Below are positions 16,304-25,927 of a stretch of DNA of 64,000 bases, one piece after another. Location: positions 62,001 to 126,000 of IMG/VR virus record IMGVR_UViG_3300034283_002790; one strand, written 5' to 3'. The stretch is from a virus. Positions within the stretch are counted from its first letter, which is position 1. Every line of letters begins with the position of its first letter. Position numbers and translations under genes: made by a program. Below the pieces are notes generated by a model. It was given only the letters and a program-made list of their open reading frames with translations, did no database searches and had not been told where the DNA came from.

Positions 16304-18769
16304 TTATTTTCCAATCCTTTTACCAAATTTATCTTTTAATTTTTGTTTTATACCTGGTTTTTTTGGTTCAGTAGTAGTTTCTGGTTGTTGTAACTGAGAA
16401 TTGTTTGAAGGATATTGTTGATTCGGATTATTACTAAATTGATTTGTTTGTTTTATTTTTCCGTAATAAACAACGTTTGGTGGAGTTCCAGCACTGTATA
16501 CATCATATTTATGGGGTTGTATACGGTAACTATTATATTTAACCTGTGTTACTTTTTCCCAATTAGTTCCGGTCCATTCTTCTGGTTTGGGCTCAACTGG
16601 TTTTACCACATTTGGATCCACAGGTCTATTCAAAGGATTTTCTATATTTGTAACAACTTCACCCTTTGCGTACTTTTTATAACCTTCTCTAACATCTGTA
16701 GATTTTGCAATACAAGGAAGACAATTAATTGATCTACCACCAATTTTCTTTTTACAAGCCTCATCATCATCTGTTAAAACATATCCTGATTCCTCACAAA
16801 TTGTTAAAATTTGATTTGCCAAATCAGGATTTTTTGACACAACATCAGTTTCCCAACATAGATCACTATTAAAATAATTTAATAAACCACTGACACCTTC
16901 CAGGTATTCAACCACTTTTTGACCTCCTTGTTGTTGTCTCTTTTTTAAATTAAGAAGGGACTGTAGAAGTACCGTTTCTTTCCATACCTTTGTTGCTTCA
17001 TCGGTAAACACACCATTTTCAAATAATTTCTTTAATGTGTCTTCACTAAATGTCATTGATCTTAATGAAAATTCATCTTGAGCATCTTTTTCTGACATTA
17101 TTTTCTTTTCCCACCCAGGACATTCACTATACTTTTTATCAAGGGCCGCTTTAGAGTTTTGTGCGTGTTGTTTTGCTGTTTGGTCATTAATTTTATCTTT
17201 ATTCTCTGGTTTAGAAGAAAAACGATCATAAATATTAATTAATACTTTTTGATAAGCAACCACCGTTCCAAGAGATTTTGTAAACGTTGATAAAAATCCT
17301 GCATTAGGTTTTGCCAATTCATCATTTATCCCATCAATTAATGATAACACTTTTGCGTATTTTTGTCTAAGTGCTTGCATCGCTAATCCTTCTTCCGTCA
17401 CATTCGATACCAAAGTTTTATTTACTTGACCATAAAATCCTGTCTCTCCGGTTTCAAACAACATCTTAAACGCTTGTTTTATTTCCGCTTGTAACTCAGG
17501 TTTTGTCATTGCTTCCATGAATTTATATAAAACCGCCCATTCTTCTGGTTGCATTGATCCTTTAAGTAATGTCATGGATAACCCCAAATCAACCCCAGAC
17601 AATGCTTGTTCTGTTAATTGTTTTCCTATTATTTCTAACATCGATTTGTTAGAATATTCCGTTCCCAAAAAGTTTTTTAATCCAGGACAATATGCCGAGA
17701 TTGCAGGCCAAGCAGCAAACGCCATTGTTATAAATGCCATTGATTCGTACTCAGGTCCCGCTTTAAGATAATTGAAAGCCAAAAACGAATTTAATCCAAT
17801 CTCACCAATCGTTTGAAAAAGCACCAATCTTAATCTTAGGTTTGCCGGACTAAGATTTGCACTTGTAAATGCCATCGCTCCCTCAGTACCTGCTACGGTT
17901 GAAAAACTTGTTAAAACTACCAATTTTTTTGCCACAAGGTAAATTGCAAGACTCGCCGCAATTTGTGCCAACATTCCTTGCCATGAACCCATAAATTTTA
18001 CAAAATTAGTTCTTGTATCAAGATCAAATGTTGATGGATCATCTTCTACAATAGGTGCTGTTTGGTTGTAAGACTCGTTAGTTTCAACATTAAAATACGC
18101 ACTTCCCAAATCAAACCTCGAACTTGTTGCTGCCATCCCTGGAACTACAATATTCCATCCTCTAGATTTTTCCATAGGTTTCAAAGGAACTTGGTCTTTT
18201 CTTATAACTTCCGGAAATAAGGATTTTTCCAAATCCACCAATTTAATTGCCAAAACAAACATCTTACCCTCACTTGTTTTGAATGCATAAGGTATTTTAT
18301 TTTTTCTTACCCATTCTAAAGTTTGCCAATCATCGGCCGGGTAATATCTTTTAACTATGGTTCCTTGTTTTCTAAGTTCCTTGTAAGGATCGTTTTGTAC
18401 GGGACCAGGAGAGTTCTGAGTAACAGTTATATCGTAATCATCCCAACTTTTTTTAACGTAAGCCTCATGCCACCCAAACTCGTCTTTGAAATGGTTGGGC
18501 TTATTTTCCAAACCAAATAATTTTCCAATATCTAAATTACCTTCAGGTAAATAAAATGCATTAAAACCTTTTTTAACATACCAAATTTTACCGTAAGTAC
18601 CAAAATCAAAACTACCTAAGGGACCTTCTTTATCAGACCCCTGCTCAAGTAAAATATTTTTATGAAATTGTTTTGGACTTAATTTAGTTTCAGTTAATAT
18701 AATGTCCAAATTCATCAACTCATGAATTTTTTTTATTTCAGATAATAAATTTATATTTTTGTTTGTCAT
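16304..18769 (-). CDS. Large virion-type membrane-containing protein, 821 aa
   Basis: Starts with a leader-like helix (LLSEIKKIHELMNLDIILTE, with L-T-E at its end and LLE shortly after). Hydrophobic segments around 260-350 (MLAQIAASLAIYLVAKKL, FITMAFAAWPAISAY) suggest membrane association. The C-terminal 110 residues include WEKVTQVKYNSYR, matching the N-terminus of the 846-residue protein, and a Gln/Pro/Asn-rich tail. No enzyme motif seen. Neighbouring giant genes suggest a shared structure or an injected complex. Confidence 0.55.
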   Translation of the reverse strand: MTNKNINLLSEIKKIHELMNLDIILTETKLSPKQFHKNILLEQGSDKEGPLGSFDFGTYGKIWYVKKGFNAFYLPEGNLDIGKLFGLENKPNHFKDEFGWHEAYVKKSWDDYDITVTQNSPGPVQNDPYKELRKQGTIVKRYYPADDWQTLEWVRKNKIPYAFKTSEGKMFVLAIKLVDLEKSLFPEVIRKDQVPLKPMEKSRGWNIVVPGMAATSSRFDLGSAYFNVETNESYNQTAPIVEDDPSTFDLDTRTNFVKFMGSWQGMLAQIAASLAIYLVAKKLVVLTSFSTVAGTEGAMAFTSANLSPANLRLRLVLFQTIGEIGLNSFLAFNYLKAGPEYESMAFITMAFAAWPAISAYCPGLKNFLGTEYSNKSMLEIIGKQLTEQALSGVDLGLSMTLLKGSMQPEEWAVLYKFMEAMTKPELQAEIKQAFKMLFETGETGFYGQVNKTLVSNVTEEGLAMQALRQKYAKVLSLIDGINDELAKPNAGFLSTFTKSLGTVVAYQKVLINIYDRFSSKPENKDKINDQTAKQHAQNSKAALDKKYSECPGWEKKIMSEKDAQDEFSLRSMTFSEDTLKKLFENGVFTDEATKVWKETVLLQSLLNLKKRQQQGGQKVVEYLEGVSGLLNYFNSDLCWETDVVSKNPDLANQILTICEESGYVLTDDDEACKKKIGGRSINCLPCIAKSTDVREGYKKYAKGEVVTNIENPLNRPVDPNVVKPVEPKPEEWTGTNWEKVTQVKYNSYRIQPHKYDVYSAGTPPNVVYYGKIKQTNQFSNNPNQQYPSNNSQLQQPETTTEPKKPGIKQKLKDKFGKRIGK

Positions 18770-18822
18770 TTTTAACTATCTTTCATTACTTTATCTAAAG
18801 TTTTCATAATTGTTCTAAATAT

Positions 18823-20988
18823 TTACTGCCCAACCATGTTGTCCATTACTGATGAACCATCATCTTTAAAACCATAAACGGTTTTAGTAAACACGCCTGA
18901 TGGGGGAACCATTAATGCCATTGGGTATGACCGAAACATTTCTAGTTCGTAACTTGTCTGAGAGGAAACATTATCGGAACATGTCACTAGTTCTCTATTT
19001 AATTTAGGGTCGCAAAAATCATTCCAGATTTCATTAGCCATCCCTAAGATCTCATCTTGACTTTTTCCAACAAATAACATATCAATAGTTCCTTGATTTG
19101 ATCCCGGTTGTTCCAAATCTTGTCCATAGGTTTTCATTATATATGGATTAATTTTTCTAATTATTTTCTTTCTGTGAGCGACTGGTAATAGTTTTCCCAA
19201 AGAATCAAAATCAGAATCATCAATTTTGCCATTTGAGTTCACATCTAATAAATCTAAAATGAATTTTGTTTTTTGATAAGTTGTTTTTTGATCTGGATTT
19301 ATTGATCCGTGAGATGCATCATCATATTCATTATCTGCTTTAGATCTATTTTTGGAATAATAATCATTAGTCCTACATGTCTCAACAGATTTGGATGTTA
19401 CCCAAACATGACTCACATTCATATCTTTACCAATTGGACTATCGGCTTTCGCTGTTTCAAACAATTTAATTCTCACCCATCTTTTAGCAACTCCTGTTGA
19501 TAATGCTGCGTCCATTAATTTTTTATTAGATAAAACTGTATTAGTGGGAATTACATATGACTCAAGTTCACATTCACTTGGTGCCATACCCGCTAAACCT
19601 GTGGCACCACCATAAAGTGTTTGCCAACCACTTTTATCCACTGTTTGTGATTGATTTAGAATACTTTGATCCGCATCTGTAAATTTTGAGGCATTTCCAC
19701 CACATGATGTGAAAACCCCATAATCTACCCCACAAGGATTCGGAAGTTCTTTAGTAGATACTTGGTCGACAACCATAAAAAATGCAGTTTGTGAATCGTT
19801 CACTTCTATTCTTTTCCACGCTGAGTTTTTGAAACCTTGTTCTTTTCCCATTTGTTTACAAGCCACTTTGTGATATAGTGGTAACCAAAGTAAAACTTCA
19901 TCTCCGGTAAATTCTCCAATTATTTTTTTACCCGTCCATTGTGCATAATTATCCCAATAGTCGAAAAATTGCCCCACATCTTTATTAACACCCGGATCTT
20001 CTCTTAAATTTACATAAATCTCCCCATTTCTTAAACATGCAGGACTTTTTACTCTATCCCCGGTGTTATCAATTACATAACCCTCTTGGTCAATATTATG
20101 TTTTTTCATCGATTCGATTTCCGAATCTTTATAGGCCAAAATTTCAAAACTATAGTTCATAACAGATTCAGTAGATGGAATTTCGGGTTTCAAAGGGTTA
20201 TTTAAATTACTAAAAGATGTTTTTTGATCAGCAGGTAAAGAGAATTTACCTAAATCAGTCTCCACATTAGGTGCTGATCTTGAAGTATATATTACATTTT
20301 CTGGACTTACAAGTTCCCAGGGTGAAACGATCTCTGGTATGGGTGTCCATTTTTTAGCATCTGTAATTTTTTTGTTTTGTTCATACCAACTTTGATAAAG
20401 TGGGTATCCTTTAGGAGTAAACCACCAATTCTCTGACCAGGTTACATCTAAGTATTCTGCACCACTTACCCCTTGTTTTTCTTTTCCTACCAGTTCATTA
20501 TAAGCCCCACGATTCATAGCAAACTGTTGATCACAACCTATCGGTATGCTCATCCAAGAATTATAGATTAAAATTAAACACTGTTGAGTTTGTTGTGATT
20601 TCCAAGTATTTTCGTCAGGTAATTTAAGACCCAATTGTCTTTTTTTCAACCACTGTATTTCAGTGTATGACTGACACTTTTCAATCTCACCAGTTTCGCC
20701 TTTTTGTTTTTTTCCTAGTAAATAATTAGTATATTGATCAAATGTCCAAACTTTAAATTTATTTTCTTCATCTGTTGTTGCCCCAGGAATTATTAGTGTT
20801 TTTCCATCCTTACAACTCATAATTTTACCAATCCCCTGATTGGGTTGATTTGCTTTATCAGTTTTTTTTGTTTCTGTATTATTAATAATCGGAATTCGTA
20901 CAGGAAGATTATTTTCAAGAAGCACTAATTTTTCCTGATTTGTTTTTTTTTCGAGTAATCTTTCCTTAATTAATTTTTTGAGTTCCAT
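18823..20988 (-). CDS. Large virion-type protein, 721 aa
   Basis: N-terminus MELKKLIKERLLEKK is leader-like with L-L-E at residues 11-13 and VLLE shortly after. The body is hydrophilic with many Trp and Tyr residues. Near residue 580 DVNSNGKIDDSDFDSLG reads as a dockerin/EF-hand-like calcium loop (D-x-N-x-N-G-x-I-D-x-x-D), a rare recognisable motif here. The C-terminus ends FKDDGSSVMDNMVGQ. Its start codon overlaps the stop of the 78-residue gene at 21224. Role unknown, probably structural. Confidence 0.55.
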   Translation of the reverse strand: MELKKLIKERLLEKKTNQEKLVLLENNLPVRIPIINNTETKKTDKANQPNQGIGKIMSCKDGKTLIIPGATTDEENKFKVWTFDQYTNYLLGKKQKGETGEIEKCQSYTEIQWLKKRQLGLKLPDENTWKSQQTQQCLILIYNSWMSIPIGCDQQFAMNRGAYNELVGKEKQGVSGAEYLDVTWSENWWFTPKGYPLYQSWYEQNKKITDAKKWTPIPEIVSPWELVSPENVIYTSRSAPNVETDLGKFSLPADQKTSFSNLNNPLKPEIPSTESVMNYSFEILAYKDSEIESMKKHNIDQEGYVIDNTGDRVKSPACLRNGEIYVNLREDPGVNKDVGQFFDYWDNYAQWTGKKIIGEFTGDEVLLWLPLYHKVACKQMGKEQGFKNSAWKRIEVNDSQTAFFMVVDQVSTKELPNPCGVDYGVFTSCGGNASKFTDADQSILNQSQTVDKSGWQTLYGGATGLAGMAPSECELESYVIPTNTVLSNKKLMDAALSTGVAKRWVRIKLFETAKADSPIGKDMNVSHVWVTSKSVETCRTNDYYSKNRSKADNEYDDASHGSINPDQKTTYQKTKFILDLLDVNSNGKIDDSDFDSLGKLLPVAHRKKIIRKINPYIMKTYGQDLEQPGSNQGTIDMLFVGKSQDEILGMANEIWNDFCDPKLNRELVTCSDNVSSQTSYELEMFRSYPMALMVPPSGVFTKTVYGFKDDGSSVMDNMVGQ

Positions 20989-21224
20989 TATAGTAAAGTG
21001 TTCGCTTTTCCTCTAGTAATTTTATAAAGTGATGACCAAGTTACTTTATCGTCAATTGTATTTGCAACTCCCCTCGTTAGACCGGTTTCCCATTTTGTAA
21101 CAGTGGGATACCCCTGTGCCGACCCCCCACTTGGTTCACTAGGTGCATCCTGTTCACCTAATTCACTTTCAATATCCTCATTTGAATATTTATTCAAAAT
21201 ATTAATTACGTCATCAAACAACAT
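20988..21224 (-). CDS. Small protein, 78 aa, with leader-like N-terminus
   Basis: Starts MLFDDVINILNKYSNEDIES, an amphipathic helix, then a Pro/Gly/Ser-rich linker and a short domain. A TATTTAT element lies 4 bases before the ATG, and its stop overlaps the start of the 721-residue gene by one base, so this gene heads that operon. Confidence 0.55.
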   Translation of the reverse strand: MLFDDVINILNKYSNEDIESELGEQDAPSEPSGGSAQGYPTVTKWETGLTRGVANTIDDKVTWSSLYKITRGKANTLL

Positions 21225-21313
21225 AACAATAAATATCTTTTTTTGTAAATAAATTCCAAAAAGTTTTTTTTTTAAAAAAATTGATTTACATTTGTGGTTT
21301 AAAACTATTTTTT

Positions 21314-21820
21314 ATGAAAAATTTATTTATCTTAATTTCTCCCTTTTTATTATTTTCTTCTTGTATTAAATATGGTCAACCAAAATTATTGTCCCTCAGT
21401 GGAGAATATAGGGTAGATAAAATAACATATGAGGAAATTGACAACTCAGGAAACCCATCTCAAGTAGTTTATTTACCTGGAGACTGGTGTATCAATCCTG
21501 CTGAAATTGATGTTCTAGATTCAATTGATGTTGGCTTTTTCAAAATGCATTTAGATTATTCCATGATTAGATTTCAACCAATACCTACTGGTTCCGGTTC
21601 TTCTTATTGGTCGGTACAATACCCATATCATGTAAGTGGACAATATAGTTCTTATGATCTAGGTTACATCAATTTTAATTGTGATGGTACAAGAAGGTAT
21701 TGGAAAATTATTGATGATGGTGTTGAATCTTTAACTATTAGAACTTCGGGTCAATGGGTTAATGGAAATTCTGGTTCAAATGAATCATTTACATTACATA
21801 TGACTAGAGTTGGTCCTTAG
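21314..21820 (+). CDS. Lipoprotein, 168 aa
   Basis: MKNLFILISPFLLFSSC is a lipoprotein signal with lipobox LFSSC. The mature part is a beta-rich domain (LSGEYRVDKITYEEID, SFTLHMTRV), recalling lipocalin-like or immunoglobulin-like lipoproteins of Bacteroidota. The upstream frame extension (to 21281) is rejected because a TACATTTG box (21287-21294) lies there. Probably exposed at the infected cell's outer membrane; a superinfection role is possible but not shown. Confidence 0.7.
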   Translation: MKNLFILISPFLLFSSCIKYGQPKLLSLSGEYRVDKITYEEIDNSGNPSQVVYLPGDWCINPAEIDVLDSIDVGFFKMHLDYSMIRFQPIPTGSGSSYWSVQYPYHVSGQYSSYDLGYINFNCDGTRRYWKIIDDGVESLTIRTSGQWVNGNSGSNESFTLHMTRVGP

Positions 21821-22128
21821 AATAACTCCGAATTTGGTAATCTATCGGGATTTACAATATAGTACTCATTAAGGTAGGTAATTAATACGTCTTCGTCGAG
21901 GGTTTCGATATCAAAGAAGTCCTCGACAAATGAGTAGTCATCCTCTTCTTCGTTAACCAAAAAATCCACATCATCCTGTATCAAATCAAATCCCATTCCT
22001 TTTGCTTCTTCGATACTCAAAACATCACTTCTTACTTCATCTTCAGCATCATAAGACAACCTAAAAGAAACCTCAATAGACTTTGTCTCTTCATAAATGT
22101 AATAAGAAATAATTTCAACAACTTCCAT
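21817..22128 (-). CDS. Acidic protein, 103 aa
   Basis: Very acidic (EEEDDYSFVEDFFDIETLDED) with beta-rich N-terminus. No leader and no family recognised. One base separates it from the upstream gene, so it is translated from the same message. It overlaps the end of the convergent lipoprotein gene by 4 bases. Confidence 0.6.
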   Translation of the reverse strand: MEVVEIISYYIYEETKSIEVSFRLSYDAEDEVRSDVLSIEEAKGMGFDLIQDDVDFLVNEEEDDYSFVEDFFDIETLDEDVLITYLNEYYIVNPDRLPNSELF

Positions 22129-22129
22129 T

Positions 22130-22756
22130 TTAGTTATACGACTTAAATTTGTTGAACATTTCTTTAGTTCTGTTCAAACTCTCTTCTAATTTTTCATAAT
22201 CATCTGGATCAGTCATATCAGATTTGATTCCATTTTCAATTTCTTTCATCTCATAAGAAAAAATATCATCTCCACTGGGTATATTATAATCACCGAAGTC
22301 GAAGTCACGTAAATTGATTCCCGTGTCTTCTGTTTCCATCATTGGAGTATTAGATTCACACTCTAAACATTCTCCTTCAGGAGAAACACCCAAAGACACA
22401 ATATCAAATTCGTTTTCATTTGGTGAAGGATATAAATCGTGTAAAAAATCAAAGTTTTGTTCCTCATAATCAAAAACACTATCAACATCTACTGTACCAT
22501 TTTTTAAGTCATTTGGTCCGTCTGCAATTTTATCTTTCATGGTGTGCGACTCATTGATATTCATGTTTTGATAAGACATCACGTTTCCTTTATTTGATAC
22601 TGTAATTCCATTTTTATCATTTGCAAAATCCTGAACCATTAAAGGTTGTTGATTATTTTGACCATATAAAGTAACATATCCATCATAAATTTTTTTATGT
22701 TGATCTAAAATGTCATTTTTTTCTGCCTTACTAACTTTGAAGAAATATTGTCCCAT
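22130..22756 (-). CDS. Type C leader protein, 208 aa
   Basis: N-terminal FFKVSKAEKNDILDQHKKIY fits the type C leader (S/T-x-x-E-K-x-x-I-L-x-x-H). The rest is acidic, low in hydrophobics and mostly disordered, with one CxxC pair (CLECESN). TATTTAT element 12 bases before the ATG. Proposed packaged protein. Confidence 0.6.
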   Translation of the reverse strand: MGQYFFKVSKAEKNDILDQHKKIYDGYVTLYGQNNQQPLMVQDFANDKNGITVSNKGNVMSYQNMNINESHTMKDKIADGPNDLKNGTVDVDSVFDYEEQNFDFLHDLYPSPNENEFDIVSLGVSPEGECLECESNTPMMETEDTGINLRDFDFGDYNIPSGDDIFSYEMKEIENGIKSDMTDPDDYEKLEESLNRTKEMFNKFKSYN

Positions 22757-22787
22757 AATTTTTATTTTATAAATATAACCTTATTAA

Positions 22788-23633
22788 TTAAAATTTTCGG
22801 AACATAGATGTTTGAGCCCATAGTTTAATATACTCTTTTGCATTGTTCTGAATTATTGACTTTAGTCTACTATAAAATTCGTCAGGATTTTTGTCCACAT
22901 CATAACTTTTATTATCTGAAATTTTTTCGTATCCTGAGTTAATCATTATATTTCGAACAGGTTCAATTAAAGAAATTAAAATTTCTAAATTTTCTTTTTC
23001 ATCTTCACAACTTTTGATTTCTTCATCGGTATTCAAATCCTCGCACTTCATATTTTGTATTTCTTTGATACGATGATGATATTGTCTTTTAAATTCATCT
23101 TCACCCATATATAAAAATGGTGAGGCCCCTAACATATTCACAAAACCACTATTTTTTAGAACTTGTAAAAAATTATTTAATGTATTTTTTTTATTACCAA
23201 ATTGATTTGCAAAGTCTAAAAATTTATAAATTAATTTTTCATTCGATTCAGTAATTTGACGTTTTTTAATTCTAAAATTTTCTGTGACATTTGGATCCGG
23301 GTTGTTTTCCACTTTCCACCATTCATCAACATTTTTTAAATCAGTACTACCACAATTTTCGCATACCGTTGATTTACTATTATTAGAGGTGTCACATTCT
23401 TTACATACTTTAAGATCTATTAGACTTAATTTACCCCCATTTTGCCATTCTACACCATAATGTGTTTCAACCCCAACGGAAGTGACTTTATCGACTTTTC
23501 CTCGCATTCCCATAGGAATTCCATTGTAAACTTTGTTTCCGGTGTTCCTATCAATAACAAAGTCATCCATTTGTTTACAAATTACAACATCATCTACTGA
23601 TAGCGGTGCATTTAATATAAGTTTTTGTCCCAT
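22788..23633 (-). CDS. Zinc-ribbon protein, 281 aa
   Basis: Residues about 1-80 look like an SH3-like beta barrel (DDVVICKQMDDFVI, GKVDKVTSVGVETHYGVEW). A four-Cys zinc ribbon follows (CKECDTS ... CENCGS, about 84-104), then a helical acidic region. The combination suggests a nucleic-acid or protein-binding adaptor. No leader of the main types, but a TATTTAT element precedes the start. Confidence 0.6.
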   Translation of the reverse strand: MGQKLILNAPLSVDDVVICKQMDDFVIDRNTGNKVYNGIPMGMRGKVDKVTSVGVETHYGVEWQNGGKLSLIDLKVCKECDTSNNSKSTVCENCGSTDLKNVDEWWKVENNPDPNVTENFRIKKRQITESNEKLIYKFLDFANQFGNKKNTLNNFLQVLKNSGFVNMLGASPFLYMGEDEFKRQYHHRIKEIQNMKCEDLNTDEEIKSCEDEKENLEILISLIEPVRNIMINSGYEKISDNKSYDVDKNPDEFYSRLKSIIQNNAKEYIKLWAQTSMFRKF

Positions 23634-23660
23634 AATTATTTATAAATATGTTTATAATAA

Positions 23661-23667
23661 TATTTAT
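23661..23667 (+). promoter_or_regulatory. Exemplar of the recurrent TATTTAT start-proximal element
   Basis: TATTTAT, usually preceded by A or G plus T, lies 4-20 bases before the ATG on the coding strand. Here it precedes the leader gene at 23675 by 7 bases. The same element precedes about forty genes of the window on both strands (for example at the starts 3333, 6301, 24885, 37256, 48145, 53978 and 59996). Proposed -10-like core of a phage-specific promoter; it could instead be a translation enhancer. Confidence 0.5.
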
Positions 23668-23674
23668 TTAAATA

Positions 23675-24265
23675 ATGAAACTAGTCGTATCCGAATCACA
23701 ATATAAAACGATTTTATTAGAAGAAAAAATCAATACTATTATTGACAAAATCAAAAATGCCAGAAATAAATTTATTTCCCATATGAATAAAACTGAAAAA
23801 ATATTTGATGTTGATTTAAATGATTTAAAATCCCAATCTATGGCAATTGGAGGAATGTCTTATTTTTTAAATGAATTTTTGAATGAGGATGGAAAAAACT
23901 TAAAAAAAGAAGATATTGGTCTTATAATATCAACCACGTTACTTCCTTATTTTTCCAAAAATTTAAAAACTATAAAAAAGTTATTGGAAGAAATAAAAAA
24001 AAGAAAACTGGTTGACTACTTTGATACTTGTCTAGAAAAATTTAACTCATTAAAAGATTCTTTTGAAAACTTCATGAAGAGTTTAGATATTACTTTTAAG
24101 AAAGATCCATTAAGTTACTCTTTTTTGTTACCAGTAATACCGGATTTATATTTTATGGGAAATAACTCTAAATATAAAATTGATATTGATCAAATTATGG
24201 GATCTAATCAAAACCAAGAACTTGGAGTTATTGTTGATGAAATAATCAATAAATTTTCAAATTAA
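23675..24265 (+). CDS. Type B leader protein, 196 aa
   Basis: MKLVVSESQYKTILLEE is a type B leader with an L-L-E site at 14-16. The rest is helical and basic with coiled-coil character and no known domain. It is one of the few leader genes on the plus strand and is divergent from the zinc-ribbon gene. Confidence 0.6.
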   Translation: MKLVVSESQYKTILLEEKINTIIDKIKNARNKFISHMNKTEKIFDVDLNDLKSQSMAIGGMSYFLNEFLNEDGKNLKKEDIGLIISTTLLPYFSKNLKTIKKLLEEIKKRKLVDYFDTCLEKFNSLKDSFENFMKSLDITFKKDPLSYSFLLPVIPDLYFMGNNSKYKIDIDQIMGSNQNQELGVIVDEIINKFSN

Positions 24266-24885
24266 TCTTTTTTATATCTTCCTTGATAAAATTTATAATC
24301 GATTAATTTTTTCATAACTTTTTGAACTTCTTCATTATTCATTAAATGTATTTCTTGGTGAGTTTTAAACCAATTTTTCATCACCTCCTCAAATGACTTG
24401 TTAGTTATTTTTGCCAAATGATCAAAACCAAAAACTTGAGCATCCAATTCTTCTGGTCTGGTATAATATTCATATGGGTCTTCTTCTTTTTTATTTTTGA
24501 ACCTGAACATATCGTTGTTAGACTGATGAATGTGTCTTATTTCATGTGCAATCACCTCCCGAAGTTCATTCATTATACTAAAAGTAATATTTGATTTTTC
24601 TTTAGAATTATATTTTATTAACACAACAATTACATCATCATCTCGATAATAGTCTGAATTGACAATAAATTCATCTATTTCATCATCAATTTCAATGATT
24701 AATTCAACAGTAAGACTTTCCGACAATTCAGAAAGAGTATAAACCAGTTTATCCGGATCAAAATGTTCAGGGAGATAAAATTCTCCCTCATCCACCGTTT
24801 TGAATATTTTGATTATGTCCCTAACAATAGATTCGACAAAATCAAAAATTCTAGTTGATTCATTTAATATTTTTTTGTAACTCAT
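24262..24885 (-). CDS. Putative zinc metallopeptidase with HEIRH motif
   Basis: 207 aa. MSYKKILNEST looks like a short leader (L-N-E). A zincin-type HExxH motif is seen at 114-118 (VIAHEIRHIHQ), preceded by a strand-rich region (EFIVNSDYYRDDDVIVVLI), and a downstream ELDAQVFG stretch could supply the third ligand, as in gluzincin-like peptidases. Substrate unknown. Overlaps the convergent leader gene by 4 bases. Confidence 0.55.
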   Translation of the reverse strand: MSYKKILNESTRIFDFVESIVRDIIKIFKTVDEGEFYLPEHFDPDKLVYTLSELSESLTVELIIEIDDEIDEFIVNSDYYRDDDVIVVLIKYNSKEKSNITFSIMNELREVIAHEIRHIHQSNNDMFRFKNKKEEDPYEYYTRPEELDAQVFGFDHLAKITNKSFEEVMKNWFKTHQEIHLMNNEEVQKVMKKLIDYKFYQGRYKKD

Positions 24886-24953
24886 AGTAATAAATATTTG
24901 ATTTAAAAATTAATTTTTTTTATCTTTTTATCATTACCAAAATTAATTAAAAT

Positions 24954-25925
24954 ATGAAAACAAAATTTGACTTTGATGAAATCACTTTAATTCCTTCTTA
25001 CAGTATTATTGAATCTCGTTCGGACTGTGATGCAAGTTGTCATTTTGGAGGTTTTAAATTTAATTTACCAATAGTTCCCGCAAATATGCAAAGTGTGATT
25101 GATGAAAGTCTGGCAATTAAATTGGCTGAAAATGGTTACTTTTATATTATGCATAGATTTGATGTGGATATGGTCGATTTTTGTAAAAAAATAACAGATC
25201 TAGATCTAATGTTATCCATTTCCCTAGGTGTAAATGATGACTCATATGAACTTATTGATTCTTTAGTTTCAAAAAACTACATTCCCAATTTTATAACAAT
25301 TGACATTGCTCATGGTCATTGTATAAAAATGAAAAAAATGGTTCACTATATTAAAAATAGAATGCCAGACACATTTGTAATAGGTGGTAATGTTTGTACA
25401 CCACAATCAGTCATAGATCTTCAAAATTGGGGTTGTGACGCAATAAAATGTGGTATCGGTGGAGGTTCTGCTTGTACAACATACCATTCTACTGGATTTG
25501 GTAATCGAGGATGGCAAGCAAATATGATTCTTGAATGTTCTTCGGTTGCAAAAGTCCCAATCATTGCAGATGGATCAATCAAACAAAATTGTGATATTGT
25601 AAAAAGTTTAGTTTTGGGTGCCACTATGGTAATGGTTGGTGGTATGTTATCTGGTTATCAAGAATCCCCAGGTCAAAAAGTTAAAAATCTTGTAACTGGT
25701 AGTTGGCACAAAGAATTTTGGGGGAGTGCTTCCTCATCTCAATCAGGAAAAACTAATCGAATTGAAGGTGTTAAAAAACTAGTTGATTATAAGGATGTTT
25801 CTATCTTCACCAAACTTACGGAAATTGAGGAATCAATACAAAGTGCCATCTCATATGCTGGTGGATATCCTAATACTATTGATTGTTTAAATAACGTAAA
25901 TTTCGTGGTAAAAAGTAATCAGTAG
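24954..25925 (+). CDS. guaC: GMP reductase (IMPDH/GMPR family)
   Basis: 323 aa TIM-barrel enzyme that converts GMP to IMP with NADPH. The N-terminal DFDEITLIPSYS and VPANMQSV, the TIDIAHGH segment, the phosphate loop VIGGNVCTP and the catalytic loop IKCGIGGGSACTTYHSTG (Cys174 as nucleophile) are the family signatures; IADGSI and GATMVMVGGMLSG complete the phosphate-binding site. No CBS domains and no IMPDH flap, which favours GMP reductase. A role in shifting purine pools during infection is likely. The only clear nucleotide-metabolism gene here. Confidence 0.85.
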   Translation: MKTKFDFDEITLIPSYSIIESRSDCDASCHFGGFKFNLPIVPANMQSVIDESLAIKLAENGYFYIMHRFDVDMVDFCKKITDLDLMLSISLGVNDDSYELIDSLVSKNYIPNFITIDIAHGHCIKMKKMVHYIKNRMPDTFVIGGNVCTPQSVIDLQNWGCDAIKCGIGGGSACTTYHSTGFGNRGWQANMILECSSVAKVPIIADGSIKQNCDIVKSLVLGATMVMVGGMLSGYQESPGQKVKNLVTGSWHKEFWGSASSSQSGKTNRIEGVKKLVDYKDVSIFTKLTEIEESIQSAISYAGGYPNTIDCLNNVNFVVKSNQ

Positions 25926-25927
25926 AG

